Positions 9,130-16,586 of a stretch of 64,000 nt of DNA are shown piece after piece. The stretch is from Bacteroidota bacterium (GTDB lineage Bacteria > Bacteroidota > Bacteroidia > NS11-12g > UBA9320): contig CANIKO010000006.1 in the NCBI GenBank assembly GCA_947468275.1, positions 62,001 to 126,000 on the forward strand, written 5' to 3'. Position 1 is the stretch's first letter, and each line of letters opens with the position of its first letter. A model generated the notes under the pieces. That model searched no databases and was not told the origin of the DNA. It saw nothing but the letters and a program-made list of their open reading frames with translations. Made by a program: the position numbers and the translations under genes.

Positions 9130-9855
9130 TTATTGTCTCAGCACAAAATTTTGCCCTAAATACACTTTTCTAACAATTGGATCAGCCGCTAATTCTTCTG
9201 CTGTTCCAGCCATCAGTATTTTTCCTTCAAATAATAAATATGCTCTATCAGTTATGGTTAAGGTTTCATGAACATTATGGTCGGTTATTAATACCCCGAT
9301 ATTTTTATCAATCAATTTTTTAACAATGGCCTGAATATCTTCCACAGCTATTGGGTCTACTCCGGCAAAGGGTTCATCCAATAAAATAAATTTCGGATTA
9401 ACAGCCAAAGCTCTTGCTATTTCAGTCCGTCTTCTTTCACCTCCTGATAATACAGCTCCCATATTTTTTCGCACATGGGTCAAGTGAAATTCGTCCATCA
9501 AAGTTTCCAAACGGTTGGCTTGCTCGGCTTTAGTGAGTTTAGTCATTTCTAGTATAGCTTTCACATTATCTTCCACACTCAGGTTTCTAAAAACCGAAGC
9601 TTCCTGTGGCAAATAGCCAATACCATATTGCGCCCTTTTGTACATGGGCATTTTAGTAAGTTCAATATCATCTAAAAAAATGCGACCCTGATCTGCCTTG
9701 ATTAATCCTACGGTCATATAAAAGCTTGTTGTTTTTCCAGCACCATTGGGGCCCAATAAACCTACAATTTCTCCTTGGCTCACTTCTATCGACACATCGT
9801 TTACAACCTTTCGACTGCCATATTGTTTTATAAGATGCTCGGCTCTTAGTTTCAT
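9130..9855 (-). CDS. lptB: LPS export ABC transporter ATPase LptB
   Basis: A 241-residue ABC ATPase that powers the LptB2FG complex, extracting lipopolysaccharide from the inner membrane and pushing it to the outer membrane. It has Walker [10 protein letters not shown] (about 35-43), Q-loop sequence [20 protein letters not shown], signature LSGGERRR, Walker [14 protein letters not shown] and an H-loop in ITDHNVHE. The stretch from GYLPQ to EDN and the GVDP after Walker B are diagnostic of LptB over other importer ATPases. No other lpt gene is in the window. It has its own promoter at 9872-9879. Confidence 0.96.
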   Translation of the reverse strand: MKLRAEHLIKQYGSRKVVNDVSIEVSQGEIVGLLGPNGAGKTTSFYMTVGLIKADQGRIFLDDIELTKMPMYKRAQYGIGYLPQEASVFRNLSVEDNVKAILEMTKLTKAEQANRLETLMDEFHLTHVRKNMGAVLSGGERRRTEIARALAVNPKFILLDEPFAGVDPIAVEDIQAIVKKLIDKNIGVLITDHNVHETLTITDRAYLLFEGKILMAGTAEELAADPIVRKVYLGQNFVLRQ

Positions 9856-9871
9856 TAGTTACTTAATTTGG

Positions 9872-9879
9872 CAAAGATA
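9872..9879 (-). promoter_or_regulatory. lptB promoter -7 element TATCTTTG
   Basis: Perfect TAnnTTTG match on the minus strand, 16 bases before the lptB ATG. Confidence 0.55.
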
Positions 9880-9927
9880 ATCCGATTTTAGATTTTAGTT
9901 CATTGGATAAAATCATATAAAACACAA

Positions 9928-9958
9928 TTGAACTCATAAAATAAACGTTATAATTTTG
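9928..9958 (+). promoter_or_regulatory. Promoter TTG-N20-TAATTTTG
   Basis: A TTG (9928-9930) lies 20 bases before a perfect -7 box TAATTTTG (9951-9958), matching the Bacteroidota two-box consensus. It precedes the outer-membrane barrel gene at 10004, giving a leader of about 40 bases. Confidence 0.65.
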
Positions 9959-10003
9959 CATTCATTAAAATTCTGATTACGTTTGTAAACTTTAATAAAA
10001 TAC

Positions 10004-10774
10004 ATGAGAAACAAGATTATATTATTGACCGTGCTTTTAGCCGCATCATTATTAAGCAATGCCCAGTTATTTCTAGGCGCTAAAGTAGGATTAAACGTTG
10101 CCAATGTATCGGCAAGTTTCCCTAAAACTTCATTTAGTACCAAAATGGGTATAAATGGCGGGGCTACTTTAAAATATAACTTTATGAGTACTTTTGGTTT
10201 GCAAATGGATATGTTGTATTCTCAAATGGGTGCCAATTCAAAAAAAGTGGAAGCACTTCCTGATGATGCAGGTGGCACAATTACCACAACTACCGAAACT
10301 GTTTATGATTTCAGTTATTTGCAAATTCCTATTTATGCGAATTGGGAAATCCCTATTAAATCAGAAAAATTAGTACCCTATCGTGTTAGAGAAAATGTTA
10401 TTTCCATTCATTTATTTGGAGGAGGTTTTTTTGGATACGGTCTTGGCAATAATGCGGCAACAAGTGTAAAAAAATATTTAGTAGATGTAGACGGAAATGC
10501 TTCAACCACTGTTATTCCAAAAGTAAGCGGAGCCAACTCCAAATTCAATTCTATAGATTTTGGAATTGCTGCTGGTGCGGGAGTTTCATTTAATATCAGT
10601 AAAGTTGGAAAACTTACTGTAGATCTTAGGTACATAATGGGTATGGGAAATTTCAATAGTAACAAGGCGTTTAATGATGGGGGTGGAAAATATCCAGTGA
10701 TGACCAATTCAGCCCCTCAAATACAACTAGGCTATATTCATAGAATTACCAAGCCTAAACGCTGGTCAAAGTAG
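10004..10774 (+). CDS. Outer-membrane beta-barrel protein (PorT-like family)
   Basis: A 256-residue exported protein. The signal peptide MRNKIILLTVLLAASLLSNA is followed by QLFLGAKVGLNVANVS, the usual first strand of small Bacteroidota barrel proteins (PorT/OMP beta-barrel group). Alternating hydrophobic/polar strands continue to the end, including LQMDMLYSQMGANS, IHLFGGGFFGYG and DFGIAAGAGVSF, and it finishes with a strand ending in a basic tail. It should sit in the outer membrane; transport, adhesion or T9SS roles cannot be told apart. A well-formed promoter precedes it, and the LolA-like gene starts 50 bp after its stop. Confidence 0.8.
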   Translation: MRNKIILLTVLLAASLLSNAQLFLGAKVGLNVANVSASFPKTSFSTKMGINGGATLKYNFMSTFGLQMDMLYSQMGANSKKVEALPDDAGGTITTTTETVYDFSYLQIPIYANWEIPIKSEKLVPYRVRENVISIHLFGGGFFGYGLGNNAATSVKKYLVDVDGNASTTVIPKVSGANSKFNSIDFGIAAGAGVSFNISKVGKLTVDLRYIMGMGNFNSNKAFNDGGGKYPVMTNSAPQIQLGYIHRITKPKRWSK

Positions 10775-10824
10775 TTATTTATTTTAAGCAAGGAAATCAA
10801 GCTTTTTCCTTTCCATTTGTTTAG

Positions 10825-11565
10825 ATGAATCTATCTTCAAAAAAGAATTTTTTAAACTTCTTTCTGCTTGCTTTTCTCTTTTTGTTAAATATTTCCTTTG
10901 TAGCTCCAGTTCCGATTGAAAGTATGTGTTTGGATATGAGTGCCAAAATATTGAATAAAGGAAAATATGTGGCTGTGAGTGGTCAGGTTTATTATAAAAA
11001 ATCAGGTGGATTAATGGTAACTAAATTTACTAAACCTTCTGAAACAATTACTATAACCAATGCTAATGGTGAAATGAAAATTTATGACATCAAAGCCAAT
11101 ACAGTAATGCAAATGCAAGGTTTGGATTTCAGTTCTGATAACAGTTTTTTTTATTATTTCTTATGTGGCAAAACTCAGGATATGGGTTTAAAATCGACCG
11201 GCTTTAAATTGGAAAGCACCAAAATTGAAGATGGTATGGTAGTGACCCAATGGGTACCCAACAAAAGCGAATCCAGTGATCTTAGCCGAATAGAAATGGT
11301 CCATGAAAAATACAAACCTATTTTTATGGCACTTTACAATGCTCAGAAAAAGGTTATAAAAAAAACCTATTACACCAATTATCAAAAAATTCAAGATATT
11401 TCATTTCCCTTAAATATTACTGAATTTACTTATACCACCAAAGGCGATTCCACCATTACCCGCCGATTATACAGTAATGTAAAAACCAATAAAGAAGTAG
11501 ATGGATCTGTGCTTAATTTTAAAATACCGAGTGATGCCAAGGTTTTAGCACCCGCAAAAAAATAG
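10825..11565 (+). CDS. LolA-like exported protein
   Basis: A 246-residue protein with a hydrophobic N-terminus (KKNFLNFFLLAFLFLLNISFVA) that should be a signal peptide or anchor. The mature part resembles the LolA/LolB half-barrel fold: GKYVAVSGQVYYKKSGGLMV followed by TITNANGEMKIYDIKANTV, then strands ending with LNFKIPSDAKV. LolA carries lipoproteins through the periplasm; divergent paralogs in Bacteroidota carry other lipids or have unknown cargo. It is the first gene of a tightly packed group (2 bp, 7 bp, then overlap) with a YidD-like protein and two DUF5683 proteins, suggesting a shared envelope job. Confidence 0.7.
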   Translation: MNLSSKKNFLNFFLLAFLFLLNISFVAPVPIESMCLDMSAKILNKGKYVAVSGQVYYKKSGGLMVTKFTKPSETITITNANGEMKIYDIKANTVMQMQGLDFSSDNSFFYYFLCGKTQDMGLKSTGFKLESTKIEDGMVVTQWVPNKSESSDLSRIEMVHEKYKPIFMALYNAQKKVIKKTYYTNYQKIQDISFPLNITEFTYTTKGDSTITRRLYSNVKTNKEVDGSVLNFKIPSDAKVLAPAKK

Positions 11566-11567
11566 AA

Positions 11568-12047
11568 ATGACAGCTAAAACACTTTTTAATTTCCTATTT
11601 CTATTCACTGTTATTTTTATTTCCAATGGTGTTTTTGCTCAAAACAAAAGTGATATTCAGTTAATAAAGGAGCAGGATTTTAAAGACAATTCATTTACAA
11701 CAAAGCGAAAGGTTTCTTTTTTATTTACCAAAAGCAATAATTTATTAGTCCGTTATAATCCAATAAGTTTATCATTAGGCGGAATGATGTATGTATATCA
11801 AAAATTTATTTCGGCACAAATAGGAGCCAATTGTCCTTATGAAATAAGTTGTTCAGCTTTCAGCAAACAATGCATTCAAAAATTTGGATTAATAAAAGGA
11901 GTGGCTTTAAGTGCCGACCGATTGATGCGATGCACCCGACTGGCTTCGGCAGATTTAAAACTTTCAGAAATTAGCGAGGAAACCCATGCTATTATTGATC
12001 AGCCAAACAGCTATCAAACATCCAAAAAATTAAAGTCCGACTATTAA
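11568..12047 (+). CDS. YidD-domain protein with signal peptide
   Basis: A 159-residue protein. Residues 75-125 match the YidD (membrane protein insertion efficiency factor) family: YQKFISAQIGANCPYEISCS, then QKFGLIKGVALSADRLMRCT, including the conserved Cys pattern N-C-P-x5-C-S and the final R-C. Normal YidD is a 70-100 residue cytoplasmic protein encoded near rnpA and yidC. Here the domain follows a signal peptide (MTAKTLFNFLFLFTVIFISNGVFAQ) and about 45 extra residues, so it should be exported. It starts 2 bp after the LolA-like gene and ends 7 bp before a DUF5683 gene. A role in envelope assembly is inferred. Confidence 0.8.
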   Translation: MTAKTLFNFLFLFTVIFISNGVFAQNKSDIQLIKEQDFKDNSFTTKRKVSFLFTKSNNLLVRYNPISLSLGGMMYVYQKFISAQIGANCPYEISCSAFSKQCIQKFGLIKGVALSADRLMRCTRLASADLKLSEISEETHAIIDQPNSYQTSKKLKSDY

Positions 12048-12054
12048 AAAACAA

Positions 12055-12930
12055 ATGCCAAAGGTTCTACTTCTATTCATAACCTGTTTGATTTTTTGCC
12101 TTCCAACTTCAGCTCAACAATCGTACTTATTTCAAAATGAAATAAAATTTGCAAGCCATTTGATTGATAATTATGAATACAATGATGCCACCTTGGTATT
12201 AAAAAGACTGGCGCAATCCAGAAATCTCAATAAGTCGCAATTGGATTCTGTCAACTATTTCAGAGGTTGGATTTATTACAATCTAAAAAAACTTGATAGT
12301 TCATCCAATTATCTAAAACTAGTTTCGCCCAACTCCAATTATTTTTACAAAAGCAAATTTTACTTTGCTTTTAATACTGCTTACAAAAGCCATTATACAG
12401 AAGCCATAGCTATTATTGACTCTGTAAAAACCGATTCAATAGCAGACTATCACAAGCTTAAAAATTTTGAAATGGCAGCTTTTTCATTGCTTCAGCAAAA
12501 TTATCCTAATTTCGAAAAACATGCGGCTCAATTTACCGGCAGTTATTTTCCAATATCCACTGAGGAAAAATCATTAACAGATTATTATTCCAAGATCCAA
12601 AATCATAATGCCAAATCTCGTTTACTTGCAGGAACCATGTCAGCTATTGTTCCCGGTTCCGGCAAATTCTATACTGGTTTTCGCGGGCAAGGAGCCACAG
12701 CTTTGGTTACCGTGCTATCGCTAGCAGCTATAAGTGCTGAAAGTTATTACCGTGCCGGCCCAAAAAGTATTCAGTTTATTTCTTTCAGCAGTATATTAAG
12801 TATATTTTATGTTGGCAATATTTGGGGCAGCGTTAATAGTGTAAAAAAAAGAAATGATTTATTTTATAAAGAACTTGAGCGGAATGTGTTGCTTGATATG
12901 CACATTCCTCTTAGGCGGGTATTCAATTAG
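12055..12930 (+). CDS. DUF5683-type membrane protein with N-terminal TPR-like region
   Basis: A 291-residue protein with signal peptide MPKVLLLFITCLIFCLPTSA. Residues 25-180 are helical and TPR-like (NYEYNDATLVLKRLAQSRN, RGWIYYNLKKLDSSSNYLKL). Residues 190-285 hold a DUF5683-like segment: AGTMSAIVPGSGKFYTGFRG, then a hydrophobic stretch, much like TM2-type small membrane domains. It is related in layout to the next gene, so the pair looks like an old tandem duplication. Membership of the LolA/YidD cluster suggests a role at the envelope. No enzymatic motif is visible. Confidence 0.7.
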   Translation: MPKVLLLFITCLIFCLPTSAQQSYLFQNEIKFASHLIDNYEYNDATLVLKRLAQSRNLNKSQLDSVNYFRGWIYYNLKKLDSSSNYLKLVSPNSNYFYKSKFYFAFNTAYKSHYTEAIAIIDSVKTDSIADYHKLKNFEMAAFSLLQQNYPNFEKHAAQFTGSYFPISTEEKSLTDYYSKIQNHNAKSRLLAGTMSAIVPGSGKFYTGFRGQGATALVTVLSLAAISAESYYRAGPKSIQFISFSSILSIFYVGNIWGSVNSVKKRNDLFYKELERNVLLDMHIPLRRVFN

Positions 12931-13732
12931 CAATGCCCAATCGGGAGTTTTTAATGAACCCGATAGTTTAATAAATATCAAATTATTCGACGAAGCTTTA
13001 GTAGCTTTTGAAAGGATAAATTATTTTTCGGAAGATGAAGGATTAAAAACTGAGGCACTTATCCAAAAAGCCGAATGCCTAAAACAATTAAAACGATCTA
13101 AAGAGGCTGAAAATTGTTTGAACCGAATAGATCTAAGTGTTTTACCAGACAGTATTTCATACAAAGTAAGGCATCAAACTGCTTTGTGCGCCTATCTTGG
13201 AGGCAACTTTACAGATGCCGAATCTTACTTAACCCAACTATTTTTTTTTCTACCCGACAGTAAATTAACCTATGCATCACTGCCCTTGTTTGCGTTGGTG
13301 CTTAATGAACTTCAAAAATGGAAAGAAGCTGAGCAGAAACTGATTTTTTATTCATCATCCGTAAACAAAAAGGATTCTTTAACAAACCAAATAAAGGCGT
13401 TATACAATCCTAAAAAAATTCCTAAACTTAGAAATATGGAAAAAGCTAAGCTCTTATCGAGCATTATTCCTGGTTCAGGACAAATGTATGCCGGCTATTT
13501 TTGGGAAGGATTAGGAAATGCTTCTTTGCAGGTAGTAAGTTTAGGAATTACCGGAGTGGCTATTTGGCAAAAATATTATATCTCCTCTTTGCTCGTGGGT
13601 TATTCTACTTTTTTTAGGTTTTATCAAGGCGGAGAATTAAGAACAGAATACCTTGTCAATAAAAAAAATTATCAATTAACGAGAAACTACAATGATTCGT
13701 TGAAGCCTTTAATTATTGCGTTAATGGATTAA
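12854..13732 (+). CDS. DUF5683-type membrane protein with N-terminal TPR-like region (second copy)
   Basis: A 292-residue protein overlapping the previous gene by 77 bp. The start at 12854 gives a lysine-containing n-region before the hydrophobic core (MCCLICTFLLGGYSISNA); an ATG at 12884 would still overlap and lacks positive charge, so the first is preferred but not certain. Residues 35-190 are TPR-like (SLINIKLFDEALVAFERINY, AYLGGNFTDAESYLTQL). Residues 195-265 contain LLSSIIPGSGQMYAGYFWEG, the DUF5683 signature, as in its neighbour. Long overlap implies translational coupling. It is the last gene of the cluster; a foldback repeat follows. Confidence 0.7.
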   Translation: MIYFIKNLSGMCCLICTFLLGGYSISNAQSGVFNEPDSLINIKLFDEALVAFERINYFSEDEGLKTEALIQKAECLKQLKRSKEAENCLNRIDLSVLPDSISYKVRHQTALCAYLGGNFTDAESYLTQLFFFLPDSKLTYASLPLFALVLNELQKWKEAEQKLIFYSSSVNKKDSLTNQIKALYNPKKIPKLRNMEKAKLLSSIIPGSGQMYAGYFWEGLGNASLQVVSLGITGVAIWQKYYISSLLVGYSTFFRFYQGGELRTEYLVNKKNYQLTRNYNDSLKPLIIALMD

Positions 13733-13772
13733 ATTAACCTTAATATTTTCTGCCCGCATAGCTCAATCCATA

Positions 13773-14091
13773 ATTAGGGGCTGTCAGCCCCTATAACCCT
13801 GACCTTCTTTTTTTCTTGACAAAAAAAGAAGGCAAAAAAGTCAAGCCAAAAATATACTCCCTCCGCACATGCTTGCCCACGCCCGTATTTTTGGCATCCC
13901 AACGCACCTTAAACCTAAATTTTTCATGTAAAACAAAACAATGTCATTTTTCAGCCGTGCGATGGGAGGTCAGAAATGCGGGCCAAGCCCCGGAATGAGC
14001 GTGGAAGCATATTTCTGACTTGATTTTTTTGTTTACTTTTTTTATCAAGAAAAAAAGTGAATAGGAGTTATAGTGGGCAAAGCCCTCTAAT
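13773..14091. repeat. Foldback (long inverted) repeat element, copy 1
   Basis: A 319-bp non-coding element. The left end reads ATTAGGGGCTGTCAGCCCCT and the right end, on the other strand, ATTAGAGGGCTTTGCCCACT. The match between arms continues for about 140 bp (shared blocks such as TTTTTTTCTTGA, CAAAAAA, AATAT, CGCACC/CGCACG), leaving a centre of roughly 40 bp, so a transcript could form one giant hairpin. A second full copy is at 52305-52672 and a one-arm copy at 51589-51751. It lies between two convergent genes. No obvious target-site duplication was seen. Small ORFs inside it differ between copies and are not credible. Confidence 0.8.
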
Positions 14092-14234
14092 CGAAGAATT
14101 TTTTTATTCAAAAAATTCAAGGTTTTTAATAACATTGCTCAAAATCTTGCAAATAAATTTGCCTTAAATTTTAAAGGGAATATCTTTATTATTGGACTTC
14201 ATAGATTTTTGACGCTCGACTAAATAATTAATTA

Positions 14235-14297
14235 AACGGTTGAAAACCGTTGAAAAAATTATAAACTAAATAGCCCATGATTTAAAACCGTGGGCTA
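14235..14297. repeat. REP-like palindrome pair
   Basis: Two hairpins: AACGGTT/AACCGTT with a GAA loop (14235-14251), then TAGCCCATGATTTAAAACC pairing into GTGGGCTA (14271-14297). The second is the same type as the one at 7694-7719. It lies after the foldback element and before the stop of the convergent gene at 14328. Confidence 0.6.
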
Positions 14298-14327
14298 TAA
14301 ATAAGATTTAAAGAAATACTAACTATT

Positions 14328-14774
14328 TTACTCTTTCCACATAATGATTTGGCCATTATCTTCATAGTTCGATTCATCCATGTGAATTAAAAGAAATATA
14401 GCATCCACTATTAACCCAACTCCGCAACCACTAGCTGTACAAAAATAAGCAAAGAAAATTGTCACATCATTTCCATTGGTTCCAAGTATAAATCTATGGA
14501 TAGGTACAAAAGCTCCAATTCCAGTAACTACTTGCACAATGGATACAATAGCGGCGGTTTTCTGCTTCGAATCTTCTTTAGGTTTATTGGAAGTTACCGA
14601 AAGTTCATTGGCCACAAATAATTGGCTAACTTCAGAAGTGATGTCCTGCCCTTGGTCAAACTGAGCGTCAATGGAAATTTCGTCAATTTTATACTGGCTA
14701 GGTTTACCATTTTCGGCTTTACTTACACTAAAGAAAATGGCAACAAAAACAAAGGAGGCTATTATTTTTTTCAT
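14328..14774 (-). CDS. Small exported TM2-like protein (paralog B)
   Basis: A 148-residue protein with signal peptide MKKIIASFVFVAIFFSVSKA. After it comes a Tyr-Lys-Ile-Asp-Glu motif and a polar stretch (to about residue 68), then two hydrophobic segments joined by HRFILGTNGND. The HRF-x-LG pattern is the core of the TM2 domain (usually GxHRFYLG). The C-terminal segment GCGVGLIVDAIFLLIH fits the second TM2 helix with its conserved Asp. It shares its N-terminal motif with the genes at 3789 and 14862, the latter immediately upstream. Function unknown; an envelope location is likely. Confidence 0.7.
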   Translation of the reverse strand: MKKIIASFVFVAIFFSVSKAENGKPSQYKIDEISIDAQFDQGQDITSEVSQLFVANELSVTSNKPKEDSKQKTAAIVSIVQVVTGIGAFVPIHRFILGTNGNDVTIFFAYFCTASGCGVGLIVDAIFLLIHMDESNYEDNGQIIMWKE

Positions 14775-14802
14775 AAAACAAAATTAATAAACCTATTTTA
14801 TA

Positions 14803-14838
14803 AAAAAAACGCTCCAAAGATTATTTGGAGCGTTTTTA
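14803..14838 (-). terminator. Intrinsic terminator
   Basis: CGCTCCAAA and TTTGGAGCG form a perfect 9-bp stem around GATTA. On the minus strand it is followed by a run of eight T, so it ends transcription of the gene at 14862-15263. The other side carries five T and could work weakly in reverse. Confidence 0.9.
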
Positions 14839-14861
14839 AATAATTATTTTATTATCCTCAT

Positions 14862-15263
14862 TTAATTCTTAGTTCTCCATACTACCCATTTAGGGTTATC
14901 AATAAAGACATCTAAAGCTTCCTGACCTTTGAAAACGGTGTACCAAAAATCAACGGTATTAACTAAACCGAAGGTGATGCAATATTTAAAAGCTAAACCT
15001 TTAGTACCCGCATAGCTTCTATGAACAGCAAAAATGCCACAAAAAAGACTTCTTAATAAAAATCCGCCCTTAGTAACATCAGTATTTGGGGCAAGAGCCA
15101 TAGTATTAACGTCGGCTAAAGCCATTTGTTCAACACTAATTTCGGTAGCAGCAGCAAATTTTTGATCTACGGCCGATTCATCTAATTTGTAGGGATTGGC
15201 CATAGCCACTTGCGAAGCAAACAGTACCCCGATACAAGCAAAAGTGATTAACAGTTTTTTCAT
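14862..15263 (-). CDS. Small exported TM2-like protein (paralog C)
   Basis: A 133-residue protein with signal peptide MKKLLITFACIGVLFASQVAMA. The mature start NPYKLDESAVDQKF carries the Tyr-Lys-Leu-Asp-Glu motif shared with the next gene downstream (14328). The second half is TM2-like: LFCGIFAVHRSYAGTKG, where HRSYAG stands for HRFYLG, followed by a hydrophobic stretch and VDFWYTVFKG with the usual Asp of the second helix. It is closed by a strong terminator, so it is probably transcribed alone. No enzymatic motif; role unknown. Confidence 0.7.
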   Translation of the reverse strand: MKKLLITFACIGVLFASQVAMANPYKLDESAVDQKFAAATEISVEQMALADVNTMALAPNTDVTKGGFLLRSLFCGIFAVHRSYAGTKGLAFKYCITFGLVNTVDFWYTVFKGQEALDVFIDNPKWVVWRTKN

Positions 15264-15337
15264 GATTTTTTTTATTTAAATACAATTATAACCCATTTAT
15301 TTTTATACTAAACGATAATTATCAACATCGCCTTTTT

Positions 15338-16180
15338 TTATTCGGCATTGAGTCTAATTCCTTCTGGCTCTATCGTTATAATCCGACTTTTGTATAATGA
15401 GCCCACCGCTTTTTTAAAGGTTTTTTTGCTCATACCCAGTTGATGGTATATTATTTCAGACGGGCTTTTGTCGGTCAATGGCAAAAATCCATCCCTTGCT
15501 TTTAATACATCCAACAGTTTTTGAGCAAGTTCGTCAATGGCGTGATAACCGGGCTTTTGAAGTAGCAAATCTATTTTCCCATCTTCCTTTATTTGCTTTA
15601 TATAACCTACCATTTCCAATCCCACATCCACATTCATAAATATATCGCTAGTATGAATAACTCCAATATGCTTTTGGTTAATAATCGCTTTGTAACCAAT
15701 ATCTGTTTTTTGATAAATTAAAAGGGTTACAGCTTCGCCTTCGGTATATTCAGCCGGCTCAAGATTTAGGTATTTTTCAAGTTTAGCCGTTCCCGCAATT
15801 CGTTTTGATTGTTCATCATAATATATATAAACAACGTATTTCCTTTTTTCGCCCATTTCCATTTTCTGTTCGCGAAAAGGAACCAAAAGATCTTTTGGTA
15901 AACCCCAACTTAAAAAAGCTCCGGTTGGATTGACCGATGTTACTTCTAAATAGGCAAATTCATCGACTTGGGCAAATGGCACCAAAGTGGTAGCGATGAT
16001 TCGGTCTTCCGAATCGAAGTATATAAAACAATCTAAATAATCGCCTGGAACCGTGTTGGCCGGAACATATTGCCGCGGCATTAGTATTTCTCCTTCATTT
16101 AACCCGTCAAGGTAGATACCAAAATCCAGCTCTTTGATAACTTTTAAGTGGTTTGTTCTTCCGATTTGTAAATTTTCCAT
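15338..16180 (-). CDS. cvfB: S1-like RNA-binding protein, CvfB family
   Basis: A 280-residue cytoplasmic protein of the CvfB (YitL) family, made of S1-type OB folds followed by a winged helix. The start MENLQIGRTNHLKVIKELDF and FGIYLDGLNEGEILMPRQYV match the first S1-like domain; FAYLEVTSVNPTGAFLSWGL and KDLLVPFREQKMEMGEKR match the second, where these sequences are conserved across the family. The C-terminal winged helix includes LTDKSPSEIIYHQLGMSKK. In staphylococci CvfB affects virulence gene expression; its molecular task is unclear. It stands alone. Confidence 0.9.
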   Translation of the reverse strand: MENLQIGRTNHLKVIKELDFGIYLDGLNEGEILMPRQYVPANTVPGDYLDCFIYFDSEDRIIATTLVPFAQVDEFAYLEVTSVNPTGAFLSWGLPKDLLVPFREQKMEMGEKRKYVVYIYYDEQSKRIAGTAKLEKYLNLEPAEYTEGEAVTLLIYQKTDIGYKAIINQKHIGVIHTSDIFMNVDVGLEMVGYIKQIKEDGKIDLLLQKPGYHAIDELAQKLLDVLKARDGFLPLTDKSPSEIIYHQLGMSKKTFKKAVGSLYKSRIITIEPEGIRLNAE

Positions 16181-16586
16181 TTGCTGTTTTTAGCCAATAC
16201 AAAACAAATGGAAATAAACGGAAGATGAATAGATATTTATAAAAAGATATTAGTTAATTATATATATCTCTATATTATAAAAATATAACCCTCTGAAAAT
16301 GGCAATTAAGTGGCCGTTCTCGAATGATTAAAATCAACTTAGATTTTGATTTCAATCATTACCCAAATAAAAATAGAAGCTGAAATTTGAATCGAAATTT
16401 AAATACCTAGAAGCTCCCCCTTAGATATATCCAAACAAAAAACAACAAAATAATACCTAAAAATAACATTTATAACAATTTCGTAACAATTTTTTTTTCA
16501 ATAAATAAAATGATTTAAATTTTGCAATATCAAATTAATCGAATTCAAAATACTACTGCTATTTCAATTACTAATTAATAAAAATC
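16181..16586. other. AT-rich intergenic region with a palindrome
   Basis: A 406-bp non-coding gap between the divergent cvfB and large adhesin genes. It holds a palindrome at 16323-16360 and, near 16516-16524, TAAATTTTG, a -7 box with one extra spacer base that may drive the adhesin gene with a leader of about 60 bases. I see no ORF or RNA gene in it. Confidence 0.5.
16323..16360. repeat. REP-like palindrome
   Basis: AATGATTAAAATCAA pairs with the end TTGATTTCAATCATT (14 of 15 positions) around a loop of 8 bases. Its outer arms resemble those of the palindrome at 7658-7691. Confidence 0.6.

Noticed and set aside
13816-13998. 60-aa ORF in the foldback element (and 63-68-aa ORFs at 52344-52550 and 51565-51768)
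   Set aside because: The ORFs in the different copies are in different frames and do not align as proteins; they are by-products of the repeat.
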